Positions 9,882-22,481 are shown, numbered from the stretch's first letter. The stretch: DNA of 64,000 nt from Sclerotiophoma versabilis (GCA_012274445.1 JAAROD010000054.1:1240001-1304000); one strand, 5' to 3'. Made by a program: numbers and translations. Notes: a model not told the origin generated them from the sequence alone.

Positions 9882-12800
9882 ATGGCGTCAGACCGAGACA
9901 TTCTCCCCTCGTGGTAGGTTACATTGTCGCTCACGTACAACGAAGCTAACACGAGTTCCTACAGGGCCAAACCCTCCCACTACGCTATCTCCCTCTACGA
10001 CATCGACTTCGGCGGCAAGTTCGGCTACAAGGGTACCGTGAGCATCAACACCAAGATCACGAAGGATGATGGCTTCTCTGAACTGGTGCTCAATGCCCAC
10101 CAGCTCAAGGTTCATAGCGCTGAGCTGAAGGCTGGCAATGTTACCAAGTCGGCCAAGGACATCTCCTATGATGAGAAGCGTCAGCGCGTCACACTCGACT
10201 TCGGAGAGAAGATCAACTACTCGGGCGAGGCGACTCTGGAAGTCAAGTTTGAGGGAACAATCAACAATGTATGCCGAAATATGGACGGACGCTACCATGT
10301 ACACTACTAATCAGCTCTGCAGATCATGGCTGGTTTCTACCGCTCCAAGTACACCCCCAAGGGCGAAGTCCCAGCTTCGGTCGCCAAGGATGACGAGTTC
10401 CACTACATGTACAGCACCCAGTTTGAGGCATGCGATGCCCGCCGAGCCTTCCCCTGCTTCGACGAGCCCAACCTCAAGGCCACTTTCGACGTCGAAATCG
10501 AGGTCCCCAAGGACCAGGTCGCCCTCAGCAACATGCCTGAGAAGGAGACAAAGGAGAGCAAGCGCGACGGCTTCCACACCGTTGTCTTCGAGACCACGCC
10601 TATTATGTCGACGTACCTTTTGGCCTGGGCCATTGGTGACTTTGAGTATGTTGAGGCTTTCACCGAGCGCAAGTACAACGGCAAGAGCATTCCTGTCAGG
10701 GTCTACACTACTCGTGGACTGAAGAAGCAGGGTGAATTCGCTCTGGACAACTGTCACAAGATCGTCGACTACTTCTCAGAGGTCTTCCAGATCGATTACC
10801 CGCTTCCCAAGGTCGATCTTCTTGCTGTCCACGAATTTGTAAGTTTACACAGCAAGTGTACGTATGATCGTGCTGATTCACCAACCAATTATACGTACAC
10901 CTGCTCTATTGAACTGCGAGTCACTGACTGATCTGGCTTTCTAGTCACACGGCGCTATGGAGAACTGGGGTCTCATCACCTATCGGTAAATGCTGCAAAT
11001 GCTTCATTCAATTAAATGGACGCTGACAATATGTTTAGTACTACCGCTGTGCTTTTCGACCCTGAGACATCCGCAGACAGCTACAGAAACAGGGTGGCGT
11101 ACGTTGTCGCTCATGAGCTTGCTCACCAGTGGTTCGGCAACCTGGTCACCATGGACTGGTGGAGTGAGCTCTGGCTCAACGAGGGGTTTGCCACTTGGGT
11201 CGGATGGTTCGCTATTGACCACCTCTACCCAGGTGAGTTCTGTAATAAGCAAAGCCGAAGCACAACTGACAGAAAGCAGACTGGAATGTATGGGGACAGT
11301 TTGTTGTACGTTCAAGAGCCCGAGGTAACTTCGCTCCGCGATTGCTGACGTTGCTTGTAGACTGATTCCGTGCAACAAGCTTTCGCACTTGATGCGCTAC
11401 GCACCTCCCACCCTATCGAAGTACCCGTCTATGATGGCCTTGAAGTCGATCAGATTTTTGATCACATCAGTTATTTGAAGGGTAGCTCAGTCATTCGCAT
11501 GTTGAGCGCCCATCTTGGGGAGAAGGTGTTCCTTCAGGGTGTAGCCGACTATCTCAAGGCTCACCAGTACTCAAACGCCACTACCAATGACCTATGGTCT
11601 GCGCTGAGCAAGGCTTCTGGCCAAGATGTCAGTAGCTTCATGGACTTTTGGGTCCGCAAGATCGGGTTTCCAGTCGTCACCGTTGCCGAGGAACCTGGTC
11701 GGATCGGCATCCGCCAGCAGCGTTTCCTCCTCGCTGGTGATGTCAAGCCTGAAGAAGATTCGACAGTGTGGTGGATTCCTTTGGGGCTGCACGCGGGTTC
11801 ATCTCCTACTACAGCATCTGTCCACGAGACAGGCGCTCTGACTCAGAAGGAAGAGACTATTCGCAATGTTGAGGGTGACTTCTATCAGCTTAACAAGAAC
11901 CTCACAGGATTCTACAGGACAAACTACCCGCCAGAGCGCCTCGTTAAGCTTGGTGAAGCCCGTCACGAGCTCACAGTGCAGGACAAGATTGGCATCATCG
12001 GAGACGCTTACGCCAACTCAATCGCTGGGTTTGGTTCCACCGCTGGCTTACTTGCGCTTGTAGAGAACTTCCACGATGAATCGGACTACCTGGTCTGGTC
12101 GCAAATTCTCACCAACATCGGCAACGTCCGCAGTGTACTCTCCGGCAGTGAGGATGTCAGCGAGGCTTTGAAGAAGTACCACCTCAAGCTTATCACACCA
12201 GCAGTTGAGAAGGTCGGTTGGGAGTTCAAGGACGGCGAGGGTTTCCTCACTGGCCAGCTCCGCGCAGCGCTCATATTGTCCGCCGGTCTGGTTGGTCACA
12301 AGGCGACGGTTCATGAGGCATTGAAACGCTTCGAGGCTTACACCTCTGGAAAGGACAAGTCAGCTATCCACCCCTCGCTCCGCCGTGCTGTGTTCGGCAT
12401 CGCAATCAAAAATGGTGGCGAAGCTGCATACAAGGCCGTTCAGAACGAGTACCTCTCGACATCGTCCATTGACGGCAAGGAAATCTGCTTGGTCAGCATG
12501 GGTCGTGTCCAGACACCCGAGCTTGCTCAAGATTTCTTGAAGTTCATCTTCTCGGACAAGGTTGCCACCCAGGATAAGCACTCTGGTACCATTGCACTGG
12601 CCAACAACTCCAAGGTCCGCCCCGAGGTATGGAAGTACATTCGCGACAACTGGGACCAGACTGTTCACCCTGCTCTATCCGGCAATCTCGTGGTCCTTGA
12701 GCGCTTCTTGCGTTTCGGGTTGAACAAGTTTGCCGATGAGAAGTTTGCCGACGAGATTGCGGCTTTCTTCAAGAACAAGGACACCCGCGGTTACGACAAG

Positions 12801-12905
12801 GGCCTCGAGGTTATTGACGACACCATTAGGAGCTACGCAAAGTATGCTAAGAGGGATGAGGCTAAGGTCAGGGAATGGCTTAAGGCCAACAATTACCTGT
12901 CGTGA
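9882..12905 (+). CDS. APE2: M1 family zinc aminopeptidase (Ape2/Aap1 type)
   Basis: Seven exons (9882-9913, 9965-10268, 10323-10838, 10945-10985, 11039-11232, 11280-11305, 11361-12905) encode 885 aa. The enzyme removes N-terminal residues from peptides. The substrate-binding GAMEN motif is at 287-291. Zinc and catalysis are set by HELAH (His323, Glu324, His327) and Glu346 in WLNEGFATW, with the exact 18-residue spacing of gluzincins. The large C-terminal helical ERAP1-like domain is complete. Exon 6 is only 26 nt and encodes DWNVWGQFV, which is conserved in the family, so its splice sites are trustworthy. Upstream of the ATG the same frame is open and resembles a mitochondrial presequence, so a second, mitochondrial isoform is possible, as for yeast Ape2. 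Confidence 0.93.
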
Positions 12906-13527
12906 CTTGGGTCGAGACTATGAAGACCAAACGTAGTTCGGTTATAGAGCTGGCAGCTATGTAGATACGCGCGTCGAAATTAAATCAAGTTGAACATCAA
13001 TGAGGATCTCATGACCGAAACATAGTCAGAATCTTACCTGAACTGAGTCATTGTAGGCGACAAACAAGATTTCCTTATTCAACAGCGGCAGCACGTTATC
13101 GGAAGACAGCCAAGTTCAAATAAAAACTTTTGGCTCGAATCAAGCCTCTCAAGCATCGCGACCATCACGACACCATGGCTAACTAATGGGTTTGCAGCGA
13201 CCCGCATTTCGTGCAGGACTACCTTCCATACTTGGCGTAGCACCATGTTATAAAGTGGATCTCTCTCTTACCATGTATGTACCAGCTGCCGCCACTTTGC
13301 TTGCGAAATCGCAACCCTGCGATGTCGACATCGACAAAAAGATGGACCTTTTTGTTCGTTGCAAGCACCGGATTCTGCATTCTGTTTCTTGGCGATGCGA
13401 CAGTGTAACAATTGCGTGCAACCGTACCGCTTGTGAGAGATGGATATAAAGAACGCGTTATCTGCCATGCCTCTGGGATCCACCCCTTCCTATCTCGCAG
13501 CCGGTCGTCGAAGTTCGCTGAGTTGCA
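12906..13527. other. Intergenic stretch, no gene seen
   Basis: This is the 3' flank of the aminopeptidase and the promoter of the UNC93-like gene. No supported coding sequence. Confidence 0.5.
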
Positions 13528-15000
13528 ATGGCGACACATGATTCCGCCAAGGCACCTTCAGTTGAAGATGTCTCTCTTCCTGTTTCAAACTCGCCATCTC
13601 TTAACGAGTCACAGCGCAGATGGTACCGATCCACGCTCTCCAATGCCTTCGTTATCGGTGGTGTGGGCTTTCTGGCGCCAGGTTTGTGGAATGCCATGAA
13701 CGATCTTGGAGCTGGAGGCGCACTCGATCCATATTTGGTCAACGCTGCCAACGCTCTCGTATTCGGCATCATGGGGTTCTTCTGCTTGTTCGGTGGTCCG
13801 ATTGCAAACCGCATCGGTTTCGCCAACACACTATTTCTCGGTGCGGTCGGCTACCCTATCTACTCTGCTGGACTTTACACCAACAACCGTTACGGAAACG
13901 TTTGGCTGGTGCTTGTCGGTGCCGTGTGCTGCGGTGTCAGTGCAGGTCTCTTTTGGGTCTCTGAAGGTGCAGTGGCACTAGGTTACCCCGAGCCTGGCAA
14001 GAGAGGCAAATACATGAACATTTGGCTTTGGTTCCGCACAGGTGGTCCTCTGGTTGGCGGCGCCATTGTCCTTGCTCTCAACAACAATGCGGCCGCAAAG
14101 AAGAAGGGCAAGGTGGGCTATCAAGTATACCTCGTCTTCATCGCACTCCAGTGCATTGCCTGTCCACTCGCTCTCGCACTTTCTCCGCCTGAGAAAGTCC
14201 AGCGCACTGACGGCTCCAAGGTCATGATCACTAAAGAAAAATCCTTCAAGGCGGAGTTTAAAGCCCTTTGGCGCGTCTCCAAGCGTAAAGATGTCCTACT
14301 CTTACTTCCAATCTTCTACGCCGCCTACTTCAACCAGTACAGCTCAAACTTCAAGTCCTATTACTTCGGGGTGCGTGCTCGCGCTCTAATGGGCTTCGTG
14401 TCCAACTTCGGTACACTCCTCTCATCGCAGCTCATCTCCCAGTTCCTTGACTACAAACGCCTAACTGTAAAGAAACGGATCACCTACGGCTTTTACTACA
14501 TCATTTTCTTGCATGTCGTAGCGTGGGTGTACGGTTGGGTTATCCAGGAGAAGTACACAAGGAGCAATCCAGTGTTCGATTGGGAGGATGGCGGCTTCGT
14601 GGAAGCGTTCTTCGTCATCATCCTCTGGGACTTTGCCAGACAGGCTCTGCAAAATTGGCTATACTATCTACTTGCGACCAAGACCGACAACATCTCTGAG
14701 TTGAGTCGATTTGCGGGTGTGCTGAGAGGCCAAGAGAGCTTTGGTCAGGCTGTTGCTTTTGGATTGAACACGAAGAAGTGGAAGGGTGGAAGAGTACCAT
14801 TGGGGGTTACTACGGCTCTGCTGGTGTTGTCCGTCTATCCTACTTGGCTCGTGGTCAGAGATCATGTCCCTGTGGAAGCGGTGGATGCTGCGGCGAAGGA
14901 TTTGACGCCGGTTGATGATCTGGCACTTCAGCAAGTGGTCACGTTGGAGGAGAAGAAGAAGTTTGCGAAAGGAGAGGCTGCTCTTGGAAGGAACGTGTAG
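13528..15000 (+). CDS. UNC93-like MFS membrane protein
   Basis: A single exon encodes 490 aa, starting at an ATG. After a 40-residue hydrophilic N-terminus come about 11-12 hydrophobic segments. Diagnostic blocks of the fungal UNC93/DUF895 branch are present: NAFVIGGVGFLAPGLWNAMN near residue 38, a glycine-rich second helix (FCLFGGPIANRIG), GLFWVSEGAVALGYP (about 145-159) followed by KRGKYMNIWLWFRTGG, and FYAAYFNQYSSNFKSYYFGVRAR mid-protein. It belongs to the major facilitator superfamily; substrates of the fungal members are unknown, and some animal relatives are regulatory rather than transporting. No intron is needed, and the frame is clean to TAG. Family call strong, function open. Confidence 0.88.
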   Translation: MATHDSAKAPSVEDVSLPVSNSPSLNESQRRWYRSTLSNAFVIGGVGFLAPGLWNAMNDLGAGGALDPYLVNAANALVFGIMGFFCLFGGPIANRIGFANTLFLGAVGYPIYSAGLYTNNRYGNVWLVLVGAVCCGVSAGLFWVSEGAVALGYPEPGKRGKYMNIWLWFRTGGPLVGGAIVLALNNNAAAKKKGKVGYQVYLVFIALQCIACPLALALSPPEKVQRTDGSKVMITKEKSFKAEFKALWRVSKRKDVLLLLPIFYAAYFNQYSSNFKSYYFGVRARALMGFVSNFGTLLSSQLISQFLDYKRLTVKKRITYGFYYIIFLHVVAWVYGWVIQEKYTRSNPVFDWEDGGFVEAFFVIILWDFARQALQNWLYYLLATKTDNISELSRFAGVLRGQESFGQAVAFGLNTKKWKGGRVPLGVTTALLVLSVYPTWLVVRDHVPVEAVDAAAKDLTPVDDLALQQVVTLEEKKKFAKGEAALGRNV

Positions 15001-15662
15001 GCGTTTCTTCACTCCGGTTGTATGTTATCACAGTAGCTGAAGAGAGATTTAGGTGCAAATGCAGTCATACGGTAAAATTCAACCACAGGTCGTTCGATAT
15101 CTGGCATCGCACGTCACTCAGCTGACAAAGTGAAACTTCAACGCTGTATTCTCGGATCTTGACCATCCACTACTTCAGCCTAGCTTTACCCCGCAATATC
15201 CATATCCTAGCGCCGTCGGTTCCTCCCCTCATCAACCATTGACTAACTGCAATATGACAACTCACAATCCCATTGAACTGTAAACCTATAGCGGAATCTC
15301 AGCGCATTTCATGTGTTTTACGGCTTAAATAAGTTCTCCGGAGCCTGAATCGTTCTACAAACGGCTGTAGGTGTAGCTAGATAGGCGTTTTCGGCATCTC
15401 CTCTAAGATGCCGCTAATCCTTGGATAATGCCGCTTATCTGCAGACTATGCAGCAATGTAGACTAAGCGGGATTATTCGGACATACTTTACTACAGCTCC
15501 TCAGTGGAGCATGGTTACTGACCAAGGATCCGGGACTCTAAAAACCTGTAAGGGCACCATGGCGCTGTTTAGTGACGGTTCACAAACGTCACTACTGACC
15601 AGTGATACCTATGCACTAAGAATATCTATAGCTCGCCTTTGTTCCGTCAGTATCTGGGTACG
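15001..15662. other. Intergenic stretch upstream of nitrilase
   Basis: No gene is seen. Two direct copies of ATGCCGCT lie at 15408-15415 and 15428-15435, and an inverted bZIP-like element lies at 15571-15593. Confidence 0.45.
15571..15593. promoter_or_regulatory. Inverted TGACG/CGTCA element
   Basis: AGTGACG at 15571-15577 and CGTCACT at 15587-15593 form a perfect 7-bp inverted repeat with a 9-bp spacer, 70 bp before the nitrilase ATG. TGACG is the half-site of ATF/CREB-type bZIP factors. Use as an operator is only inferred. Confidence 0.25.
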
Positions 15663-16862
15663 ATGTCTGGTATAGTAAAGGTGGCCGTCACACAGCACGA
15701 GCCTGTCTGGTTCGACCTCCAGGCGACAGTGGATAAGACGTGTCGTTTGATCGAAGACGCGGCAAGCAATGGCGCGCAACTCATTGCGTTTCCTGAGGTC
15801 TGGATTACAGGATATCCGGCATGGATTTGGTGAATATACTCTGTTCATTTTTCGCTGTTCTCGTTTACCATCTCTCCGATAACGCACTTGGGAAATTCCA
15901 GCATGTGCTTACACTCTTAGGGCACGCCCTCTCGATCCCCCACTGGCCACAAAGTACATAAAAAACTCACTCTCGTAAAGACTCCAAAGAAATGGACCAA
16001 ATCTGCGCAACTGCCCGCAAGGCCAATATTGCTGTTGTGTTAGGCTTCTCGGAGAACGACCACAGTTCTCTTTACATCGCACAATGCACCATCACATCAT
16101 CCGGTACCATCATCATGAAGCGCCGCAAGTTCAAGCCTACATACATGGAGCGCACCGTGTACGGCGACGCCGGAGGCTCCAGTCTCAACGACGTGAGCGA
16201 GATCTCGGGCGTGGGTCGTGTGGGCGCGCTCAGTTGTTGGGAACACATCCAGCCCCTGCTCAAGTACCACACGATTAGTTTGAGAGAGCAAATCCACGTC
16301 GCCGCCTGGCCACCGCTGCATCCGCACACGGAGGAGAATCAAGGACTGTTTAGTATGACGGCTGATGGTGAGTTTCTGGCAGTGTCTGAAGATGTCTGGG
16401 GGGAGTTGAGTTAGAGTAATACTAAGGATCCGTATAGGCTGTGCCTGTCTCTCACAGACGTACGCTATGGAATCGAGTACCTTTGTGCTGCATTGCACGT
16501 CTGTTATGACGAGTGCAGGCGTAAATGCGCATGGGACTGAAGGCACCTTTTTTGGCGTCAGTGGGGGCGGCCATTCTGCTGTGTATGCTCCTGATGGTAG
16601 ACGGTTAACGAAGCCTATTCCAGCGGACCAGGAAGGTTTCGTTTATGCAGACCTGCCAATGGATATGCTGGTTGGACTGAGGCACTATGCGGATCCTGTG
16701 GGTCACTACAGTAGGCCGGAGTTGCTGTGGTTGGGGGTTGATAGTAGGGAAAAGAAGCATGTGAGAGGAGAAGGTGAGAATGAGGTTGGAGAGTTGAAGG
16801 AGATCAATGCTCCACCTGTTCTAAGTAGGGGAGAAGACCGAAGGTCGAATGGGACTGACTAA
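15663..16862 (+). pseudogene. Nitrilase family gene with a one-base frameshift
   Basis: Exons are 15663-15829, 15921-16367 and 16438-16862. The catalytic triad of nitrilases is intact: Glu in FPEVW, Lys in RKFKPTYMER and Cys in LSCWEH; the C-terminal blocks (GGHSAVY, DPVGHYSRPELLWLGVD) are also normal. In exon 2 the frame reading ARPLDPPLATKYIKNSLS meets TAA at 15976-15978. The family sequence resumes one base out of frame with DSKEMDQI, so TAAA at 15976-15979 holds one base too many. No intron can bridge this in phase without losing conserved residues. The gene is therefore either newly broken or carries a sequencing error. An intact enzyme would hydrolyse nitriles to acids and ammonia. Nothing else in the gene is decayed, which favours a recent or technical event. 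Confidence 0.7.
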
Positions 16863-17410
16863 AGGTTATGGAAAAGGTTGTCTAAAAATCTTACAGGTTG
16901 TGGTATCGTTTACAGATACGGTACAAGTGAAGTTGCAGAAGACTCGCCAGAGCGAGGCAATTGGAAGGCTTGTTTGCCAAGCGTCTCCCAACACTTCTTC
17001 AGTTCGACTGTTGGTTATTCCAAAAGGTGCTGAGTTGTTATGTTCAGGATTGTCTCACTGTGGAGACAGTGATGGCACTCGAAGCTGATCGATGGCGCTT
17101 TTCCCCTTTCGGTGGTAGCGCACATGGAGCTAATCGACCCGGTTGACAGCACGTCAACCATTGACTTCTCACTGCAGACATTGCAGCTCCCTTCACCCCA
17201 TCAAAAGTTTGCCTGAAGCCATCTCGCGCATCAGAGCGTTTCAGCTGTATTTTTGTTCTGTTTCTTTAGAGGCTCAGGCCGACCCACACGCGAAATTTGG
17301 GCAGAGTAAAGTGAGTGCAACTATGAAGTCTTCAGCGCGTCATTGCCGTCGAACGACGCCTTCACCTCGCTTTACTAACGCGTAAACAGATCGTCCAAGT
17401 CGCCTTCACC
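16863..17410. other. Intergenic stretch, likely EDC4 leader
   Basis: No gene is seen. It contains the promoter and probable 5' leader of the EDC4-like gene. Confidence 0.45.
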
Positions 17411-20400
17411 ATGGCTGATCTGCAAGAGCTACTTCAACGGCTCAACGGCGGCGGCGCTTCTGGTGGCAATCACCAGCAGCTACCCTCCAGCCAACAACAA
17501 CACCCTCATTACCAGCAACCCTCCGTCTCTTCGCCCATCTTCTCGCCGGCACCGATCGGACCAACACCCCACCATTCCTCCCACATTCTGTCGCCCAATA
17601 TGTCGTCTGCAAACACACCCGCGCCCGAACAAGGCGCCGGGCCTGTGTCACAGCAGACGCCACAGCAGCAGTCGGCCAACCTGCTGAATCTGCTACGCTT
17701 CAACGCTCAGCCAGGTCTTGGGCAACGCAGTGTCTCCCAACAGCCACAGCAGCAACAGGCACCTGTTGCTCCAACTCACGGTCGCACCGTCTCAGCCTCC
17801 GACTTTGTTGCGGGCTTCATGGGCAACAGGTCGGGCTCGCAAAGCTCTATCCCGGCGGCTCCATCTGGCGTGCAGTCTCCTCCCCCAGCTGCAGCATCTG
17901 AGAATCCTCAGGATCTGCTTTTGCGTCTGCTGAACCACCCCAAGCCTTCGCAGTCGCCTGCCCGCTCGTCGCACGCCTCTGCTGCCGCCTTTTCTCCGCC
18001 AGTTCTCTCCCACATGCCTGAGACGGTTGTGGACGATATTGTGCAGGATTTGGCTGATGCAGCTGACCCCTTGGGCAGTCTTGCAACTTCGCCCATGAAG
18101 GACTTTGGCAACGATGGCAATGCCCCACGCACCCAATCTGAAGCTGCATCGCTGGCACCCAAGTTCACCTACATTAACCCGTTCGACCAACTCGCGGCCG
18201 CTAGCCCTCGCAATCGTACGCCTGTTGCCGAAGCTTCACGAGCTGCCCCACCAAAGATGGAGATCTTGAAGCCCAAGCATGTCCTCGAAGCTGTTGCTGC
18301 CGCCAAAGAACCTCCTGCCTACCCACACGAAACTGTGGCTGAAGCTGTGAGCGATTTGGGTGAGCAGGTCAACCAGCAGATCGAGGAAGCACTTGCCGAA
18401 GCCGAGGGCAAGTCCACCGCTCAGATTGGTGAGGAGCTCAACAACGTTACGCAGGACGATATTAAGGAGATTGAGGGAACAATGGTCGACATTGCTACCG
18501 AAATCACGAAGGAGCTTGAGGAAGAGAGCAACAAGAAAGAGCTTGAGCAGTCTGTTCCTAAGCCTTTGGCTGCTGCTCTGCAACAGGTTGCAGCTGAGGT
18601 TGCCGATGCTGATGTTGTCGAAAACTGGGAGACCGCCGAGGCTGAAGAGAGTCTTGCGAAGGGCGAGAATCAGACGGTAATAGTCTACAGATTCCCCATG
18701 CGCGCCTTCGCCTCCATTACTGTCAGGGACATGCCTCCCCGACGCGTGTTCTTCCAGCCCGAGCTGTTTATGGACATCGCTAGGATCAAGAAGGACTTTG
18801 ATCAAATTGACCGTTCGCTGGTCTCAGCCAGCAAGAACTTCATCGTGTACACACTCACCAAGAAGGGCGGCTTCCGTATCATTCGCCAGGAGAACGGTGT
18901 TTATCGCCAGGTCTTCGAGAATCACCAGGAACGCATCTTCAACATCGCTATTTGCAATGCTGGAGAAGACGCTCAGCAGTCTCTTGAAAGCATCCTTGGT
19001 ATTGGCATCAATGGTACTGTCTTCTGGACATCCATTGACCCCAGTCGTGAGGACCAGTTTGGTGAGAACCTCGACTCACAGGGACTCCTGCTTCCTCCAT
19101 CGCCCTCGCAGGACGACAACACGTCTGGTGGTCAGCTGAAGACCCGTGCCAAGCCGTCATCGCGTCATCCAGATTTCTTCGCTGTTGGCCGTGGCAAGTC
19201 GATTCACATCGTCTTCCCCCGCGTAGCCGCAAGCTACGTTCGCCAGAAATCTCGCATTTGCCATACCGAGAAGTATCTCAAGGAACGCTCGCTCAAGATC
19301 CTTACTGGCAAAGCTGGTAAAGATTTCACGTTCAGTGAGGATGACACTGTCATTGTTTCTCTCGACAAAGCCGGACGCATGCGTTTCTGGGATATTCGCT
19401 CTCTTACCGATCCCGAACTAGGCATTCCAGGCAACGCGCCTAGGAATGTGGAGGTCTCGGACACTCTGCTCGAGTTCCACACCACGACACCCAACGCCAA
19501 GTCGTGGCCTACTTCAGTCTTCTTCTTTGACAAGGACAAGCCGTATACTAAGGGTATTGCGCTGCGATACGTCATGGTCGGGATGAAGCAGAACCACTCG
19601 TTCCAGCTGTGGGACCTTGGACTCGGCAAGGCTGTACAGGAGATCAATCTCCCACACGGCAATGAGTCCGATGCTATTTGCAGCGTCTCGTTTCACCCGA
19701 AGACTGGTATCATGGCTGTCGCTCATCCCACGCGCAACTCGATCTTCTTCGTACACGTCTCCTGCCCGAGGTACAATCTGCCTCTCCTAAGCCAGGCCGA
19801 GTACATTTCCCGCCTTGCAAACAAGGGCGCGCTGCCTCCTGTCAACGCAACTGCTATCATGACAAGTATTACTGAGTACTCTTTTGCTTCCAAGGGCCAG
19901 ATCAGGAGCCTCCACATGCTCAACGAGCCTGCTGGACCCAATGATGTCGATGATCCAGACAACGCTGCCTTATTTGAGCTGTATGCCATGCACTCCAAGG
20001 GTGTGTGTGTCTTGCGCATCCGCCGTAGTGACTTAGGATGGAAGAAGGAGATTGGTGAGCCCCTTCATCCGAAGGAGGCTGAAGAGGAGGGCATTATCTC
20101 CATATCCCAGCTCAAGCCACCTGCGCCTGTCACGGTCACTGGCGACGAGTCTTCGACTGCCGGTGATGCGCCTACTGCGCCTAGGTCTGTTTCTGACCGC
20201 TCGGTTCGTGAGAATGTAAAGAAGGAGAGCAGTAACGTCTCCAGGCAGTCTATGACACCAGAGGCTGCGATGCGCGCCTCAACTCTTGCTAAGGTCGAGA
20301 GCAAACAGGACGCTGCTCGTGCTGCTATCATCAACGGCGGCGCGACCGAGAAGTCGGAAAAGAAAAAGAAGAAGCGCTCGGCTGCCGAGACCGCTTCTCA

Positions 20401-21840
20401 GGCTTCGACCTCTACACGTGCACCTGTTTCATCTTACGCTCAGATCGCCCAGGCACCCGTTCAAGCGAAGTCTCTCGCGCCTGAGCCAACCCCAGTGCCT
20501 ACACCGGCTGTTGCTGCACCTACCCCTCTTGCGGAGTCATCCTCAGCGAAGGCCGTCAACGATGAGATTCCTGAATGGGCCAAGCAGCTTATGGGCAAGT
20601 ATATGCAGCAGTCGACGTCGGCTCCTGTGTCTGCTGCTGCCTCAGCTGAGTTCGACGAGAAGAAGCTTGAGCAGGTTGTCTCAGCTGAGATCACGAAGGG
20701 CTTCTCTCGCGAGTTGGACGTTATGTACAAGCGATTTGACGAGGACAAGCGCGTCATGAACGCTGCCAATGGAGCTAAGCAGGAGGCTATTCTTCGTCTT
20801 GTGTCCAGCACCTTGACTGAGAACGTGGAAGGCGTGATCCGTAAGATGGTCGACGAGAACATTCGCAATGTTCTGCTCCCTGAAGTGCTTGCAAAGACTT
20901 CTTCGACACTCGAGCAGAGTATTGGCAGTAACTTGAAGACCGCTCTTGGACCCCAGCTATCCAAGGAGATTCCTGACGCCGTCTCTCGGGCACTGAAAAC
21001 ACCTCAACTTTTCCAGTCACTGTCTGACCAAGTTGCTAAGAAGGTCTCTAGTGGCTTTGAGCCCATAGTTGTGGCCTCTGTCGGATCCGTCGTTACCCCT
21101 GCCATTGCCAAATTGACCAACACGATCGAGCAGCAGATCGGTGAGCAACTTCGCCAATCTCAAATCCAACGGCGAGAGGACGCAGCGAAGATCACGCAAC
21201 TCACTGATACCGTGCACACTTGCCTCGAGACCATCCAATCAATGGTTGCGACTCAGACTGAGCTCCAAGCCCAGGTTGCCAAGCTCCAGCAATCTATCGC
21301 CCAGCCACCCCCTCAGGCACCTGTCTCCAGGAAAGAAGCGGCGCCTCCTGTCAAGCAGAAGACGCCCGAGGAGCTTGAGATTGAGTCGATTACCAAGCTC
21401 TTGACGGAGGGCAACTACGAGCAGGGTACCATGCAATGGCTGCAGTCACCACGTACAGACGAGCTCTTCGATGCTGTCTTCGTTCGCTGCAACCCTGGCT
21501 ACCTTAGACAAATTAGTCCCTTGCTTGTCCTATCGACCGGTGCAGTCGTCTCGGAGCCACTGGACCGCAATCTGGAGCAGCGATTGGCCTGGCTAGATGC
21601 TGTTCTGCAGAGCGTCAACCCTCACGTAAGTCACGCACTCGTAACTTCTGATTCTGTACTGACCATCTCCAGGACAACGAGATTCGGGATATTGTCCCCA
21701 AGATCATGGACGTGATGATCCAGCGCTTGACTGCCAAGTACATTGAACTTAACGAGACTACACCCGGCAACCCTCTTCTTCGCCGTATCTCGGCTCTTGT
21801 CAGCCGCTGCAACGACATGACCCGTGCTTCTCGTGGCTGA
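17411..21840 (+). CDS. EDC4/Ge-1-like mRNA decapping scaffold
   Basis: Exons are 17411-21625 and 21673-21840 (47-bp intron), giving 1460 aa. The N-terminus (residues 1-200) is Gln/Pro/Ser rich with one short helical motif, MADLQELLQRLNGG. A WD40-type beta-propeller follows at roughly 430-870, with blocks such as GRMRFWDIRSL and HSFQLWDLGLGKAV. Next is a Ser/Ala/Lys linker, then a long coiled-coil region at about 1080-1300. The C-terminal helical domain (TKLLTEGNYEQGTMQWLQS through QRLTAKYIELN) is typical of Ge-1/EDC4 and S. pombe Pdc1. EDC4 holds Dcp2 and Edc3 together in P-bodies to promote 5' decapping. The last intron falls inside this C-terminal domain and its removal restores the family sequence. 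Confidence 0.88.
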
Positions 21841-22481
21841 GACGACGTCTTGACATGGACTATGTTGGCTAGGGAGCGGTTCTGCGCTGAAATGCCGGGA
21901 TCATTGACCTGAGCCTGTTTCGTTCATTGCCCCGACCATGTCTGTCAAGTTTGTATGCCTGCTCCTACAGCTTCATTGTTTTGCGTTGGCGTCTGGAGTC
22001 TGCATTCAGTATTGTCTCACGGTCTGGTAAGCGCATGGGTGGGCATAGGTAGATAGCATCGAGGCCTTCTTGTCCCATTTCGGCATTTGCATGGTTGGGA
22101 AGTTGGCGTCTGAAGATTTTGATGGCGCTGGAATGCCCATCGTGTCGCGCGGCGTTAACGATCAACCTGCGGTTTATGGGCGGGATGGTAGGATAGCTTC
22201 ATGGGTGCATTTGAGCAGTGGTTTAAAGCTGCGTTCAAGGCAATAATTCTGGCATGCGCATAGCATACTGAGCGACATTTAATGATTCATCCTTCTGCTT
22301 TTACCACACTTACATGTTCAAACTCGACTGAGCGTTTCAACCCATGCTCTGTGGGGCGTCCATTCATGTGGGGCAGTCGCGTCGCACGCAGCACGCGTCG
22401 CGTCTCCTACCACTTTGCGACCAGCATCCTGTCATTGATCTCACCGACAACACGTCCAAGGAACGCCACCGACTGCAAACC
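21841..22481. other. Intergenic stretch, no gene seen
   Basis: It lies between EDC4 and RNase H2A. An in-frame ATG at 22344 could extend RNase H2A by 46 residues; the stretch holds nothing else of note. Confidence 0.45.

Noticed and set aside
10138..10722. 194-codon frame inside the aminopeptidase gene
   Set aside because: Shadow of the conserved aminopeptidase exons in another frame, rich in Ser/Arg/Pro.
22344..22481. Upstream in-frame ATG extending RNase H2A by 46 residues
   Set aside because: The downstream ATG has the better context and usual length; the leader lacks clear targeting features.
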